In this document: piece after piece, positions 1 through 8,779 of the stretch | Numbering within the stretch: the first letter of the stretch is position 1 | Layout of the letters: every line of letters begins with the position of its first letter | NCBI GenBank assembly: GCA_021204865.1 | Contig: JAJPYQ010000041.1 | Location: forward strand, 1 to 64,000 | Direction: 5' to 3' | DNA length: 64,000 bases | From: Prevotellaceae bacterium | Lineage (GTDB): Bacteria; Bacteroidota; Bacteroidia; Bacteroidales; Bacteroidaceae | Made by a program: the position numbers and the translations under genes | Notes under the pieces: model-generated | What the model saw: only the letters and a program-made list of their open reading frames with translations | Database searches by the model: none | What the model was told of the DNA's origin: nothing

Positions 1-172
1 GCGTAGAGCCTGCCGGCTCGCTTGCCTCCCTAAGGGAGGGGCTAATCGCGGGCGGCGTAGGCGATGGGGCGAAGCTAAACCCCCAGCGGGGGTTTCAGAA
101 GAGTAGCCGTGGGTTAAGCGAAGCGATACTCACGGATTCGGTGCGATAGTAGGTTGAGTGCCAGAGGTACTC

Positions 173-245
173 AACGCTCGTGCCAATGAGAGCAAACAAG
201 CTTGCTTGATTTGCCGAGTGCAGCCGAGCCTCGCCGAAGGCAACC
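173..245 (+). repeat. Interspersed palindromic element F, copy 1
   Basis: aacgctcgtgccaatgagagcaaacaagcttgcttgatttgccgagtgcagccgagcctcgccgaaggc; related copies at about 4879 and 39500. Confidence 0.7.
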
Positions 246-348
246 CCCTCTGGGGGTTCTCTTGTGGCGGATATGGGTTGTGCCTTAGGAAAGAAAAACA
301 GAGGGAGCGCTGGGGAAGGGAGGCTTATTTTAGTAACTTCGCGGCGTT

Positions 349-1158
349 ATGCAGCAGCAGGAAGAGAGGATAACGCTCAGGAGCGAGGGCTTGAAGAAAA
401 TATATGGCAAGCGCACGGTCGTCAACAACGTCACCTTCGACGTGACGCAGGGCGAGATAGTGGGGCTGCTCGGCCCGAACGGTGCGGGCAAGACCACGTC
501 GTTCTATATGACGACGGGGCTGGTGATACCGAACGAGGGGCACATCTTCCTCGGGGGCAGGGAGATAACGAAGCTGCCCGTCTACCAGCGCGCCCGCCTC
601 GGCATAGGCTACCTGGCGCAGGAGCCGTCCGTCTTCCGCAAGATGACCGTGGAGGACAACATTGCCTGCGTGCTGGAGATGACGCACAAGCCCGAGGACT
701 TCAGCGGCACAGATGAGGAGTACCGCACGTGGAAGATGGAGTCGCTGCTCGACGAGTTCAACCTTCAGAAGATACGCAAGAACCTCGGCGACGAGTGCTC
801 GGGCGGGGAGCGGAGGCGCACCGAGATAGCCCGCTGCCTTGCCATAAGCCCCAAGTTCATCATGCTCGACGAGCCTTTTGCGGGTGTGGACCCCATAGCC
901 GTGGAGGACATACAATATATAGTATGGAAGCTCAAGCAGCGCAACATCGGGGTGCTCATCACCGACCACAACGTGGAGGACACGCTCTGCATAACGGACC
1001 GCGCCTATATGCTCTTCGAGGGGCAGGTGCTCTTCCACGGCACGCCGCAGGAGCTCTCCTCCAACCCCGTCGTGAGGGCGAAGTACCTGACGAACAGCTT
1101 CATCCTTCGGGACAAGGACTTCGAGCAGATACACCGCGAGAGGCTCGGGCAGGAATAG
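349..1158 (+). CDS. lptB: LPS export ABC transporter ATP-binding protein
   Basis: Walker A GPNGAGKTT, signature SGGERRRTEIAR, Walker B FIMLDEPFAGVDPIAVEDIQ typical of LptB. Confidence 0.93.
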   Translation: MQQQEERITLRSEGLKKIYGKRTVVNNVTFDVTQGEIVGLLGPNGAGKTTSFYMTTGLVIPNEGHIFLGGREITKLPVYQRARLGIGYLAQEPSVFRKMTVEDNIACVLEMTHKPEDFSGTDEEYRTWKMESLLDEFNLQKIRKNLGDECSGGERRRTEIARCLAISPKFIMLDEPFAGVDPIAVEDIQYIVWKLKQRNIGVLITDHNVEDTLCITDRAYMLFEGQVLFHGTPQELSSNPVVRAKYLTNSFILRDKDFEQIHRERLGQE

Positions 1159-1260
1159 CCCGCCCCCAACCTATCCCTCTGAAACCCCGTTGGGGTTTAT
1201 TGAAGCAAGCTATCGCTTGCTCTTTTGCAAGTAATCCCTTACCTTCGCGCCAGTCTTCCC

Positions 1261-1343
1261 GCGCCTGTGGTGGAATTGGTAGACACGCCAGACTTAGGAT
1301 CTGGTGCCGAGAGGCGTGTAAGTTCGAGTCTTATCAGGCGTAC
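1261..1343 (+). tRNA. tRNA-Leu (TAG)
   Basis: Acceptor GCGCCTG/CAGGCGT, anticodon loop CTTAGGA, class II variable arm, T arm GTTCGAGTC. Confidence 0.93.
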
Positions 1344-1357
1344 CCGAGGAGGCATAG

Positions 1358-1392
1358 AGGCGGAAGTTCCAACTTAGGGGCTTCCGCCTTTG
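1358..1392 (+). terminator. Putative terminator after tRNA-Leu
   Basis: aggcggaag ... cttccgcct inverted repeat followed by tt. Confidence 0.55.
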
Positions 1393-1438
1393 CCGTCCTA
1401 TAACAGGGAGCGTGAAGCCTGTATAAGGGTCGTCAAGT

Positions 1439-1482
1439 AACCCCTTGCGAGGGGTCCAACCGAACCCCTTGCGAGGGGTTGT
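1439..1482. repeat. Hairpin array family C, 2 units, 24-bp period
   Basis: AACCCCTTGCGAGGGGT(T) twice, starts at 1439 and 1463. Confidence 0.75.
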
Positions 1483-1576
1483 TTGGCGATGGTATAAGAG
1501 GGACCACGACGCATAGCTGTGGGGGATGACGGGGGGTATATAAGAGGAAGGGCAGCCGGTGGCTGCCCTTCGTTGT

Positions 1577-1649
1577 TGCGGGAGTACGACTCGAACGTAC
1601 GACCTCCAGGTTATGAGCCTGGCGAGCTACCAACTGCTCCACCCCGCGA
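1577..1649 (-). tRNA. tRNA-Met (CAT), initiator-like
   Basis: Minus strand CGCGGGGTGGAGCAGTTGGTAGCTCGCCAGGCTCATAACCTGGAGGTCGTACGTTCGAGTCGTACTCCCGCA. Confidence 0.93.
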
Positions 1650-1793
1650 TGATTACCTGTTTGCGAGGGCAAAGGTATAGCATTCCGCACTAATGCGCAA
1701 GCTATCGGGCAAGAAAATCTTAGGGGAGGGGCTTCGGGCTAAGGGCGCAATAGTTTTGAGGTATCGGGGGAAATGCATAACTTTGCCCCCGCT

Positions 1794-2393
1794 ATGGCAT
1801 CGGAGAAGACAAGGAAGCTGCTGGTTGACGTAGCCCGAGGCATCTTCGCCAAGGCGGGGCTTGAGGGCACGACGATGAATGACATCGCCGTCGCCTCGGG
1901 CAAGGGGAGGCGCACGCTCTACACCTACTTCAAGAACATCCGTGAGATATACTACGCCGTGATAGAGGAGGAGCTTGACCGCATGAGCGAGCGTATGCGT
2001 GAGGTGGCAGCTCAGAACATTGACCCCGAGGACAAGCTGCTGAAGCTGATATACACGCACCTTAGCCTTGTCCGTGAGACGGTGAACCGCAACGGCAACC
2101 TCAGGGCGGAGTTCTTCCGAGACATCTGGCTCGTGGAGAAGGTGCGCAAGAACTTCGACCAGGCGGAGCGGGAGATGGTGGCGAGGATACTGATGGAGGG
2201 CGTGCGGAGCGGTCAGTTCGACGTGATGGACATCAGGCTTTGCGTGGACATCATCCACTACTGCGTGAAGGGGCTTGAGGTGCCTTACATCTTCGGGCGG
2301 CTTGGGGAGGGAGGCGCAGCCTACAGCCGCCCCGTGGTGCAGAGGATACTGCACAGAGCCTTGGCGAGGATAGACAGCGAGAGACTAAAGTAA
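1794..2393 (+). CDS. TetR/AcrR family transcriptional regulator
   Basis: N-terminal HTH MASEKTRKLLVDVARGIFAKAGLEGTTMNDIAVASGKGRRTLYTYFKN; start moved downstream of the ORF-track start because that start lies in a TAACTTTG promoter box. Confidence 0.9.
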   Translation: MASEKTRKLLVDVARGIFAKAGLEGTTMNDIAVASGKGRRTLYTYFKNIREIYYAVIEEELDRMSERMREVAAQNIDPEDKLLKLIYTHLSLVRETVNRNGNLRAEFFRDIWLVEKVRKNFDQAEREMVARILMEGVRSGQFDVMDIRLCVDIIHYCVKGLEVPYIFGRLGEGGAAYSRPVVQRILHRALARIDSERLK

Positions 2394-2417
2394 CTAACCA
2401 TATAAACTGATAAAGAC

Positions 2418-3164
2418 GTGGGACTATTGACTGGAAAGACCGCCTTGATAACTGGGGCGGCACGTGGGATAGGGAAAGCCATCGCCCTTAGGTTCGCTCA
2501 GGAAGGTGCGAACGTGGCATTCACAGACTTGGTGATAGACGAGAACGGCAAGGCTACTGAGGCGGAGATTGCCGCCTTGGGGGTTAAGGCTAAGGGTTAC
2601 GCAAGCAACGCCGCCAAGTTTGACGAGACGGAGCAGGTTGTGGCTAAGGTGAAGGAAGACTTCGGGAGCATTGACATCTTGGTGAACAACGCAGGCATAA
2701 CGAAGGACGGGTTGATGCTGCGAATGACCGAGGCGCAGTGGGACGCTGTGATAGCCGTGAACCTTAAGAGCGCCTTCAACTTCATCCACGCCTGCCTGCC
2801 GATAATGATGCGGCAGCGTGGGGGCAGCATCATCAACATGGCTTCGGTGGTCGGTGTGCATGGTAATAAGGGTCAGGCAAACTACGCCGCCTCCAAGGCG
2901 GGGCTGATAGCCTTGGCGAAGAGCGTGGCTCAGGAGATGGGGCCGAAGGGCATAAGGGCTAACGCCATCGCCCCTGGCTTCATTGAGACCGCGATGACTG
3001 CCGCCCTGCCCGAGGGCGTGCGTGCGGAGTGGATGAAGGCTATCCCCCTGCGCCGCGGCGGACAGGTGGAGGACATCGCCAACACGGCGCTCTACCTCGC
3101 CAGCGACCTTTCGGGCTACGTCACGGGTCAGGTGATACAAGTGGACGGAGGGATGAACACTTGA
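2418..3164 (+). CDS. fabG: 3-oxoacyl-ACP reductase
   Basis: SDR motifs TGAARGIG, NNAG, YAASKAGL, C-terminal VTGQVIQVDGGMNT. Confidence 0.93.
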   Translation: MGLLTGKTALITGAARGIGKAIALRFAQEGANVAFTDLVIDENGKATEAEIAALGVKAKGYASNAAKFDETEQVVAKVKEDFGSIDILVNNAGITKDGLMLRMTEAQWDAVIAVNLKSAFNFIHACLPIMMRQRGGSIINMASVVGVHGNKGQANYAASKAGLIALAKSVAQEMGPKGIRANAIAPGFIETAMTAALPEGVRAEWMKAIPLRRGGQVEDIANTALYLASDLSGYVTGQVIQVDGGMNT

Positions 3165-3176
3165 GGCTTCCCCAGT

Positions 3177-3875
3177 ATGCGGATCCTTTACGAGGATAAC
3201 CATATAATCATAGTGAACAAGCGGGTGGGGGACATCGTGCAGGGCGACAAGACTGGCGATGTTCCCCTCTCTGATAAGGTGAAGGCGTACCTTAAGGAGC
3301 GTTACGCCAAGCCCGGGGATGTCTTCCTCGGAGTGGTGCATAGGCTCGACCGCCCTGCCAGCGGCGCGCTTCTCTTCGCCCGCACGAGCAAGGCGCTATC
3401 GAGGCTTAACCAGCTCTTCGCCTCGCACGGGGAGGTGAGGAAGACGTACTGGGCTATCGTCTGCAACGAGCCGCCCGAGGAGCAGGCGACGCTCACCCAT
3501 TGGCTCACGAGGACGGAGCGGAACAACACCGCCCACGCCTACGACCGCGAGGTGACGGGCTCGAGGAAGGCGGTGCTGGACTATCGGGTAATAGGCCGCA
3601 CCGACCGCTACTGGCTGCTGGAGGTGCTGCTGCACACTGGCCGCCACCACCAGATACGCTGCCAGCTCTCGAGGATAGGCTGCCCCATAAGGGGAGACCT
3701 GAAGTACGGCGCGCCGCGCAGCAATGCGGACGGCGGCATATCCCTGCACGCCCGGCGGCTCGAGTTCCGTCACCCCGTCACGCAGGAGCTGGTTGACGTG
3801 ACCGCCCCTCTGCCCGACGAGCCGCTGTGGCAAGCCGTGGGGAGGATGATGACCACGGAGGAGGAGGCGAGATGA
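3177..3875 (+). CDS. RluA family pseudouridine synthase
   Basis: HRLDRPASGALLFARTSKALSRLNQLF and HTGRHHQIRCQL motifs. Confidence 0.9.
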   Translation: MRILYEDNHIIIVNKRVGDIVQGDKTGDVPLSDKVKAYLKERYAKPGDVFLGVVHRLDRPASGALLFARTSKALSRLNQLFASHGEVRKTYWAIVCNEPPEEQATLTHWLTRTERNNTAHAYDREVTGSRKAVLDYRVIGRTDRYWLLEVLLHTGRHHQIRCQLSRIGCPIRGDLKYGAPRSNADGGISLHARRLEFRHPVTQELVDVTAPLPDEPLWQAVGRMMTTEEEAR

Positions 3876-3897
3876 TGTGGAGAGGGGGCGCAAACTG

Positions 3898-4046
3898 GTC
3901 CGTCGGACCTCTTGGAATCGGTCCGTCGGAGGGTTTGGAGTCGGTCCGTCGGACCTCTTGGAATCGGTCCGTCGGAGGGTTTGGAGTCGGTCCGTCGGAC
4001 CTCTTGGAATCGGTCCGTCGGAGGGTTTGGAGTCGGTCCGTCGAAC
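3898..4046. repeat. Hairpin array family A, about 6.5 units of 23 bp
   Basis: Alternating ggtccgtcggacctcttggaatc / ggtccgtcggagggtttggagtc. Confidence 0.9.
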
Positions 4047-4108
4047 GTTTTCAAACGCCTCGTACGACCCTTTCTCGAAGACAAAGCGTATCTGCAACAA
4101 GATAGACG

Positions 4109-7100
4109 GTGAAGCGGCTTAAGGACATATTAAAGGGCAAGAAGCCTGAGGGCGAGCGGAAGCCGCGGCCGCTTGTAAAGAGGCTGCTCACCTGGCTCCT
4201 GTGGATTGTGGCGAGCCCCTTCCTTATCTTCCTTCTGCTTGTCATCCTGCTCTATATTCCTCCCGTCCAGCAGTGGGCGGTGAACACTGTGGCTCGCATA
4301 GCCAGCGAGCAGACTGGCTGGGACATCAGCCTCGAGCAGGTGCGCCTGCGCTTCCCCCTTGACCTCGACCTGCGCCGCCTCTCAGTCTTGAACCCCGACA
4401 CGATGCTCTCGGTAGGCACGGTGCGGGTGGGCGTGGATTGCAGCCGTATACTGAAGGCTCAGCTCGGAGTGCGCACCGTCGACATACTGGACGGCACGGT
4501 GGACACGCAAGACCTCGTGGCGAGCCTCCGCGTGAGGGGCTACATCGGGGACTTCCACCTTAACGCCGACTGCATAGACCTCAAGCAGCAGACCGTCGAC
4601 CTCACAGCCGCCTTGCTCACTGGCTCGGCAGTGTCGCTTGAGCTTCAGGACACGACTGTGGTGGACACCACCGAGAGCGAGCCGGTGGAGTGGGTGATAA
4701 GGCTTGGGAAGGTGGAGGTGAGGGACACGCGGGTGGCGTTCCACCTGCCGGGCGACACGATGAGCGTGTCGGGCTACGTCTCACGGCTGAGCCTTGAGGG
4801 CGGCAACGTGGACCTCGGGCAGGGCGTGTACGAGGTCGGCACTGTCGGTCTGAGCGCCAACGCCCTCGCCTACGACATGAACGCTCGTGCAAGCGAGAGC
4901 AATGGAGCTTGCTCCGATTGCCGAGCGCAGCCGAGTGTCGCTGCAGGCCACTACGAGCCCTATCTTACGGGCTTCGACTACAACCATCTCTTCCTCAGCG
5001 ACATCACCGCGAGTGTGCGGGACGTGCGGTACGCCGGGGACAGCCTCTCGCTCTACCTCACAGACCTTGCCGCCGTGGAGAAGAGCGGGCTCAGGCTCTC
5101 GCAGCTGCGCACCCACTTCTATATGACGGACAGCGGCATCAGTGTGCCTGACCTGAGGCTCGCCACGCCTAACAGCACCGCCTCCGCCTCCGCCTCGGTG
5201 GACTGGGACGCACTGGAAGCGGGAGGCGGAGGCAGCCTTAAGGCGGAGCTGTCGCTCTCCGTGGGGATGGGGGACGTGGCTATAGTGCTGCCTGAGTACG
5301 CATCCCTGCTGCCCGACGCTCCCCTCGAGGTGGAGGCGAGGGCGGAAGGGAACGTGGACCGTCTCGCCCTCGAGAGCCTGAGCCTGAGCGTAGCCCCTAT
5401 GCTTAGCCTAAGGGCGAGCGGGAGCGCGTCGAACCTCTTGGACACGGACCGCATGGGCTTAGGGCTGGACTTCGAGGCGGAGACGTATGACCTTAGCCTC
5501 GTCAATCGGGTGGCGGACCTCGGCAACAGCGTCTACTTCCCCAGGATGAGCCTAAGCGGCGAGGCTTCCCTCGAAGGGGGAGCGTGCGAGGCTTCCCTTA
5601 ACCTGCGTGAGGGCGAGGGCAGGGTGGACGTGAAAGGCAGCTACGACCTTAACGCAGAGACCTATCGGGCTGCGCTCGACATAAGAGACCTGATGGTGAG
5701 CGACTTCCTGCCCGATGACTCTCTCATCGCTGTCTCGGCAAGCCTTAAGGCGGCAGGGGCGGGGACGGATGTCTTCTCGAAGTCTATGCGCCTTGCCGCC
5801 TCCTTGGAGCTTGACACGCTGACTTACGGCGGCTTCTCGCTCGGTGGGCTGGGCTTAAAGGCGAAGCTTCAGCAGGGGCAGGCGACGGTGAACCTTGACT
5901 ACGACAACGACTACGCCGAGGCGCAGGCGGAGCTGACGGCTGAGCTTGCCAGCGACTCTGTGGCTGCGAAGCTTGACTTCGACTTGCAGAAGGCAGACCT
6001 GCACGCCTTAGGGCTGATAGACAAGCCTCTGAGCGTGGCGACGAGGCTCTCCCTTAACGCCAGCACGAACCTCAAGGACACGCACAGCCTCGAGGGCAGC
6101 GTCTCGCAGATAGCCCTTGCGGCAAGGGACTCCACCTTCCGCCCGAAGGACTTGCGCTTCGCCTGCGGTGTGCTGCCCGACTCCTTATATGCGAGGGCAG
6201 AGTCAGGCGACCTTGCCCTCAACGTAAGCTCACGTGAGGGGCTTGACTCGCTCTTGGCTAAGACGGGCGAGCTTGGCGAGGAGCTGGAGAGGCAGCTGTC
6301 GAACTACGAGATAGACCAGCAGGCGATAAAGCAACTGCTCCCTGCCCTCGCCCTGAGCCTGCGTATGGGGAGGGAGAATCCTGTCCATAGCGTACTCTAT
6401 GCTATGACGGGCTACAGGTTCGACTCCTTCTCACTGGAGATGGAGAGCAGCAGGGCGAACGGCTTGTGGGCAGACGGCAGGCTGGTGGAGCTGAACACGG
6501 GGGGCATACTCCTCGACACCATACGCCTCGACGCTTACCAAGATATGCTCGGCGTGCTCAACGTGAACGCTCACGTGGCGAACAACCAACGCAACCGTCA
6601 GGTTGTCTTCGCAGCCGACTTGTTGACGAGCCTTAAGCCGAGGGGAGTGAGTGCTATGATAGAGTTCACTGATGCGGATGGGCGAAAGGGCGTTGAGCTT
6701 GGGGCATCCCTCGACGTGGAGGACGAAGGACTGAAGCTGAGGCTGCAACCGCTTAACCCCGTCGTGGCATATAGGGACTTCACCCTCAACGACGGCAACT
6801 TCCTTTACCTTGGGAGGGACAAGCGAATAGACGCAGACGTAGACCTGCTCTCGGACGACGGCACAGGGCTGCGCATCTATAGCACGGAGAACGCCACGGC
6901 ACTGAACGACCTGACGGTGAGCCTTGAGAACGTCAACATCGGGGAGATAACTGCCTTGCTGCCTTATATGCCCGACATCAGGGGGATGCTTGACGCTGAC
7001 GTTCACCTCGTGCAAGAGGAGGAGCAGCTGAGCGTGTCCGTTGACGCTTCCGTCGAGGGGCTTGTCTACGAGGACACGCCGATGGGGGACATCGGTGCGG

Positions 7101-8779
7101 ACATCCTTTACCTGCCCAATGCCGACGGCACGCAGTTCGTGGACGGGGTGCTGACTTACGAGGGCGACGAGATAGTGCAGCTGCGTGGCACGTACAACCC
7201 TGCTGACGAAGGGAGCATTGACGCTGAGGCAAGCCTCTTGCAGCTCCCCCTCTCGCTTGCCAACGGCTTCATACCGGACAAGATGGCGGCTCTCGAAGGC
7301 TACGCCCAGGCTGAGCTTAAGGTGACGGGCCCGCTCTCCGCTCCCCTTATTAATGGCTACCTGGCGACGGACAGCCTCCGCCTCTACAGCGATATGTACA
7401 GCGTGGACTTCCGCTTCCCCGACGACACGATACGGGTCGAGGACAACTACCTTAGCCTGAACCGCATAGAAGCCTATTCGACGGGCAGCACGCCGCTGGT
7501 GCTTGACGGCAACGTGGACTGCCGCAATCTCGACAATATAGCGCTCGACCTCAGTGTGGAGGCGCAGAACTTCGAGCTTATCAATGCCCCGAAGTCGAAG
7601 AAGGCGGTGGCTTACGGCAAGGTCTTTGTTGATATGCTCGCCAAGGTGAGTGGCACGCTCAACGACCTAAGCCTTAAGGGCTCACTCACACTGCTTGGCA
7701 ACACGGACGTTACCTACGTGCTTACCGACTCCCCACTGAGCGAGGACAACCAGCTGTCGGAGCTTGTGGAGTTCACTGACTTCAACGCCGTGGAGGAGGA
7801 AGACACCTTGCAGAAAGCCAAGCCGCAGAACATAGACATGAGCATGAGCCTGAGCATAGAGCAGACGGCACAGGTGCATTGTCTCTTGAGCAGCGACGGC
7901 ACAAACAGCATCGACCTTGAGGGCGGGGGCGACTTCACCATGACGTACGACCAGCTGAACGGCATAAGCCTCTACGGCAGGTACACGGTGGTGAGCGGCG
8001 TGATGAACTACTCCATCATGGTGCTCTCGCTTAAGGACTGCAGCATAGAGAGCGGCAGCTACGTGGAGTTCATGGGCAACGTCCTGAACCCGAGGCTTAA
8101 CCTTACAGCCACGGAGAGGGTGAAGTCCACGGTGACGGAGAACAGCGTGCCCCGCACCGTTGCCTTCGACGTGGGAGTGAGCCTGACGCAGACGCTTGAG
8201 AACCTTGGGCTGGAGTTCAACCTCGACGCTCCAGACGATATGACCATAAGCAACCAGCTGGCGACGCTGACGGCTGAGGGAAGGAGCAAGACGGCTGTGA
8301 CCCTGCTTGTGACGGGCGTGTACATAAGCGAGGACGGCACGTCGGGCAGCTTCAACGGCTCTAATGCACTGAACGCCTTCCTTCAGTCGCAGATATCCTC
8401 GATAAGCAACAAGGCGCTTAGCTCCATCGACCTCAGCTTCGACGTTGACAACACCAACACTGCCTCGGGCGGCACGCAGACGGACTACAACTTCTCCTTC
8501 GCCAAGCACTTCTGGGGCAACCGCATAAGCGTCATCATCGGGGGCAAGGTGAGCAGCGGAGACGACGTGGAGAACACGGGGCAGAGCATCATCGACAACG
8601 TGTCCATCGAGTACCGCCTCGACAGCTCCGCCACTCGCTACGTGCGTGTCTACTACGACAAGAGCACAGAGTCCATCATGGAGGGCGAGATAACTGAGAT
8701 GGGCGCTGGCATAGTGCTGAGGAAGAAGAGCAACCGCCTTGGCGAGCTGTTCATCTTCAAGAAGAAGGACAAGATATGA
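4109..8779 (+). CDS. Translocation/assembly module TamB-like protein
   Basis: 1556 aa, single N-terminal TM helix, long repetitive beta-rich region, C-terminal DUF490-like region; directly upstream of a BamA/TamA-family gene. Confidence 0.85.
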   Translation: MKRLKDILKGKKPEGERKPRPLVKRLLTWLLWIVASPFLIFLLLVILLYIPPVQQWAVNTVARIASEQTGWDISLEQVRLRFPLDLDLRRLSVLNPDTMLSVGTVRVGVDCSRILKAQLGVRTVDILDGTVDTQDLVASLRVRGYIGDFHLNADCIDLKQQTVDLTAALLTGSAVSLELQDTTVVDTTESEPVEWVIRLGKVEVRDTRVAFHLPGDTMSVSGYVSRLSLEGGNVDLGQGVYEVGTVGLSANALAYDMNARASESNGACSDCRAQPSVAAGHYEPYLTGFDYNHLFLSDITASVRDVRYAGDSLSLYLTDLAAVEKSGLRLSQLRTHFYMTDSGISVPDLRLATPNSTASASASVDWDALEAGGGGSLKAELSLSVGMGDVAIVLPEYASLLPDAPLEVEARAEGNVDRLALESLSLSVAPMLSLRASGSASNLLDTDRMGLGLDFEAETYDLSLVNRVADLGNSVYFPRMSLSGEASLEGGACEASLNLREGEGRVDVKGSYDLNAETYRAALDIRDLMVSDFLPDDSLIAVSASLKAAGAGTDVFSKSMRLAASLELDTLTYGGFSLGGLGLKAKLQQGQATVNLDYDNDYAEAQAELTAELASDSVAAKLDFDLQKADLHALGLIDKPLSVATRLSLNASTNLKDTHSLEGSVSQIALAARDSTFRPKDLRFACGVLPDSLYARAESGDLALNVSSREGLDSLLAKTGELGEELERQLSNYEIDQQAIKQLLPALALSLRMGRENPVHSVLYAMTGYRFDSFSLEMESSRANGLWADGRLVELNTGGILLDTIRLDAYQDMLGVLNVNAHVANNQRNRQVVFAADLLTSLKPRGVSAMIEFTDADGRKGVELGASLDVEDEGLKLRLQPLNPVVAYRDFTLNDGNFLYLGRDKRIDADVDLLSDDGTGLRIYSTENATALNDLTVSLENVNIGEITALLPYMPDIRGMLDADVHLVQEEEQLSVSVDASVEGLVYEDTPMGDIGADILYLPNADGTQFVDGVLTYEGDEIVQLRGTYNPADEGSIDAEASLLQLPLSLANGFIPDKMAALEGYAQAELKVTGPLSAPLINGYLATDSLRLYSDMYSVDFRFPDDTIRVEDNYLSLNRIEAYSTGSTPLVLDGNVDCRNLDNIALDLSVEAQNFELINAPKSKKAVAYGKVFVDMLAKVSGTLNDLSLKGSLTLLGNTDVTYVLTDSPLSEDNQLSELVEFTDFNAVEEEDTLQKAKPQNIDMSMSLSIEQTAQVHCLLSSDGTNSIDLEGGGDFTMTYDQLNGISLYGRYTVVSGVMNYSIMVLSLKDCSIESGSYVEFMGNVLNPRLNLTATERVKSTVTENSVPRTVAFDVGVSLTQTLENLGLEFNLDAPDDMTISNQLATLTAEGRSKTAVTLLVTGVYISEDGTSGSFNGSNALNAFLQSQISSISNKALSSIDLSFDVDNTNTASGGTQTDYNFSFAKHFWGNRISVIIGGKVSSGDDVENTGQSIIDNVSIEYRLDSSATRYVRVYYDKSTESIMEGEITEMGAGIVLRKKSNRLGELFIFKKKDKI
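4879..4950 (+). repeat. Element F, copy 2, in frame inside the tamB-like gene
   Basis: aacgctcgtgcaagcgagagcaatggagcttgctccgattgccgagcgcagccgagtgtcgctgcaggc; encodes NARASESNGACSDCRAQPSVAAG. Confidence 0.75.

Noticed and set aside
158-373. 71-aa ORF containing an element F translation
   Set aside because: Overlaps interspersed repeat and terminator-like hairpins; no support as a gene
3827-4122. Small ORFs rich in GPSEGLESVRRTSWNRSVG
   Set aside because: They only translate the 23-bp tandem array, which is not a multiple of three
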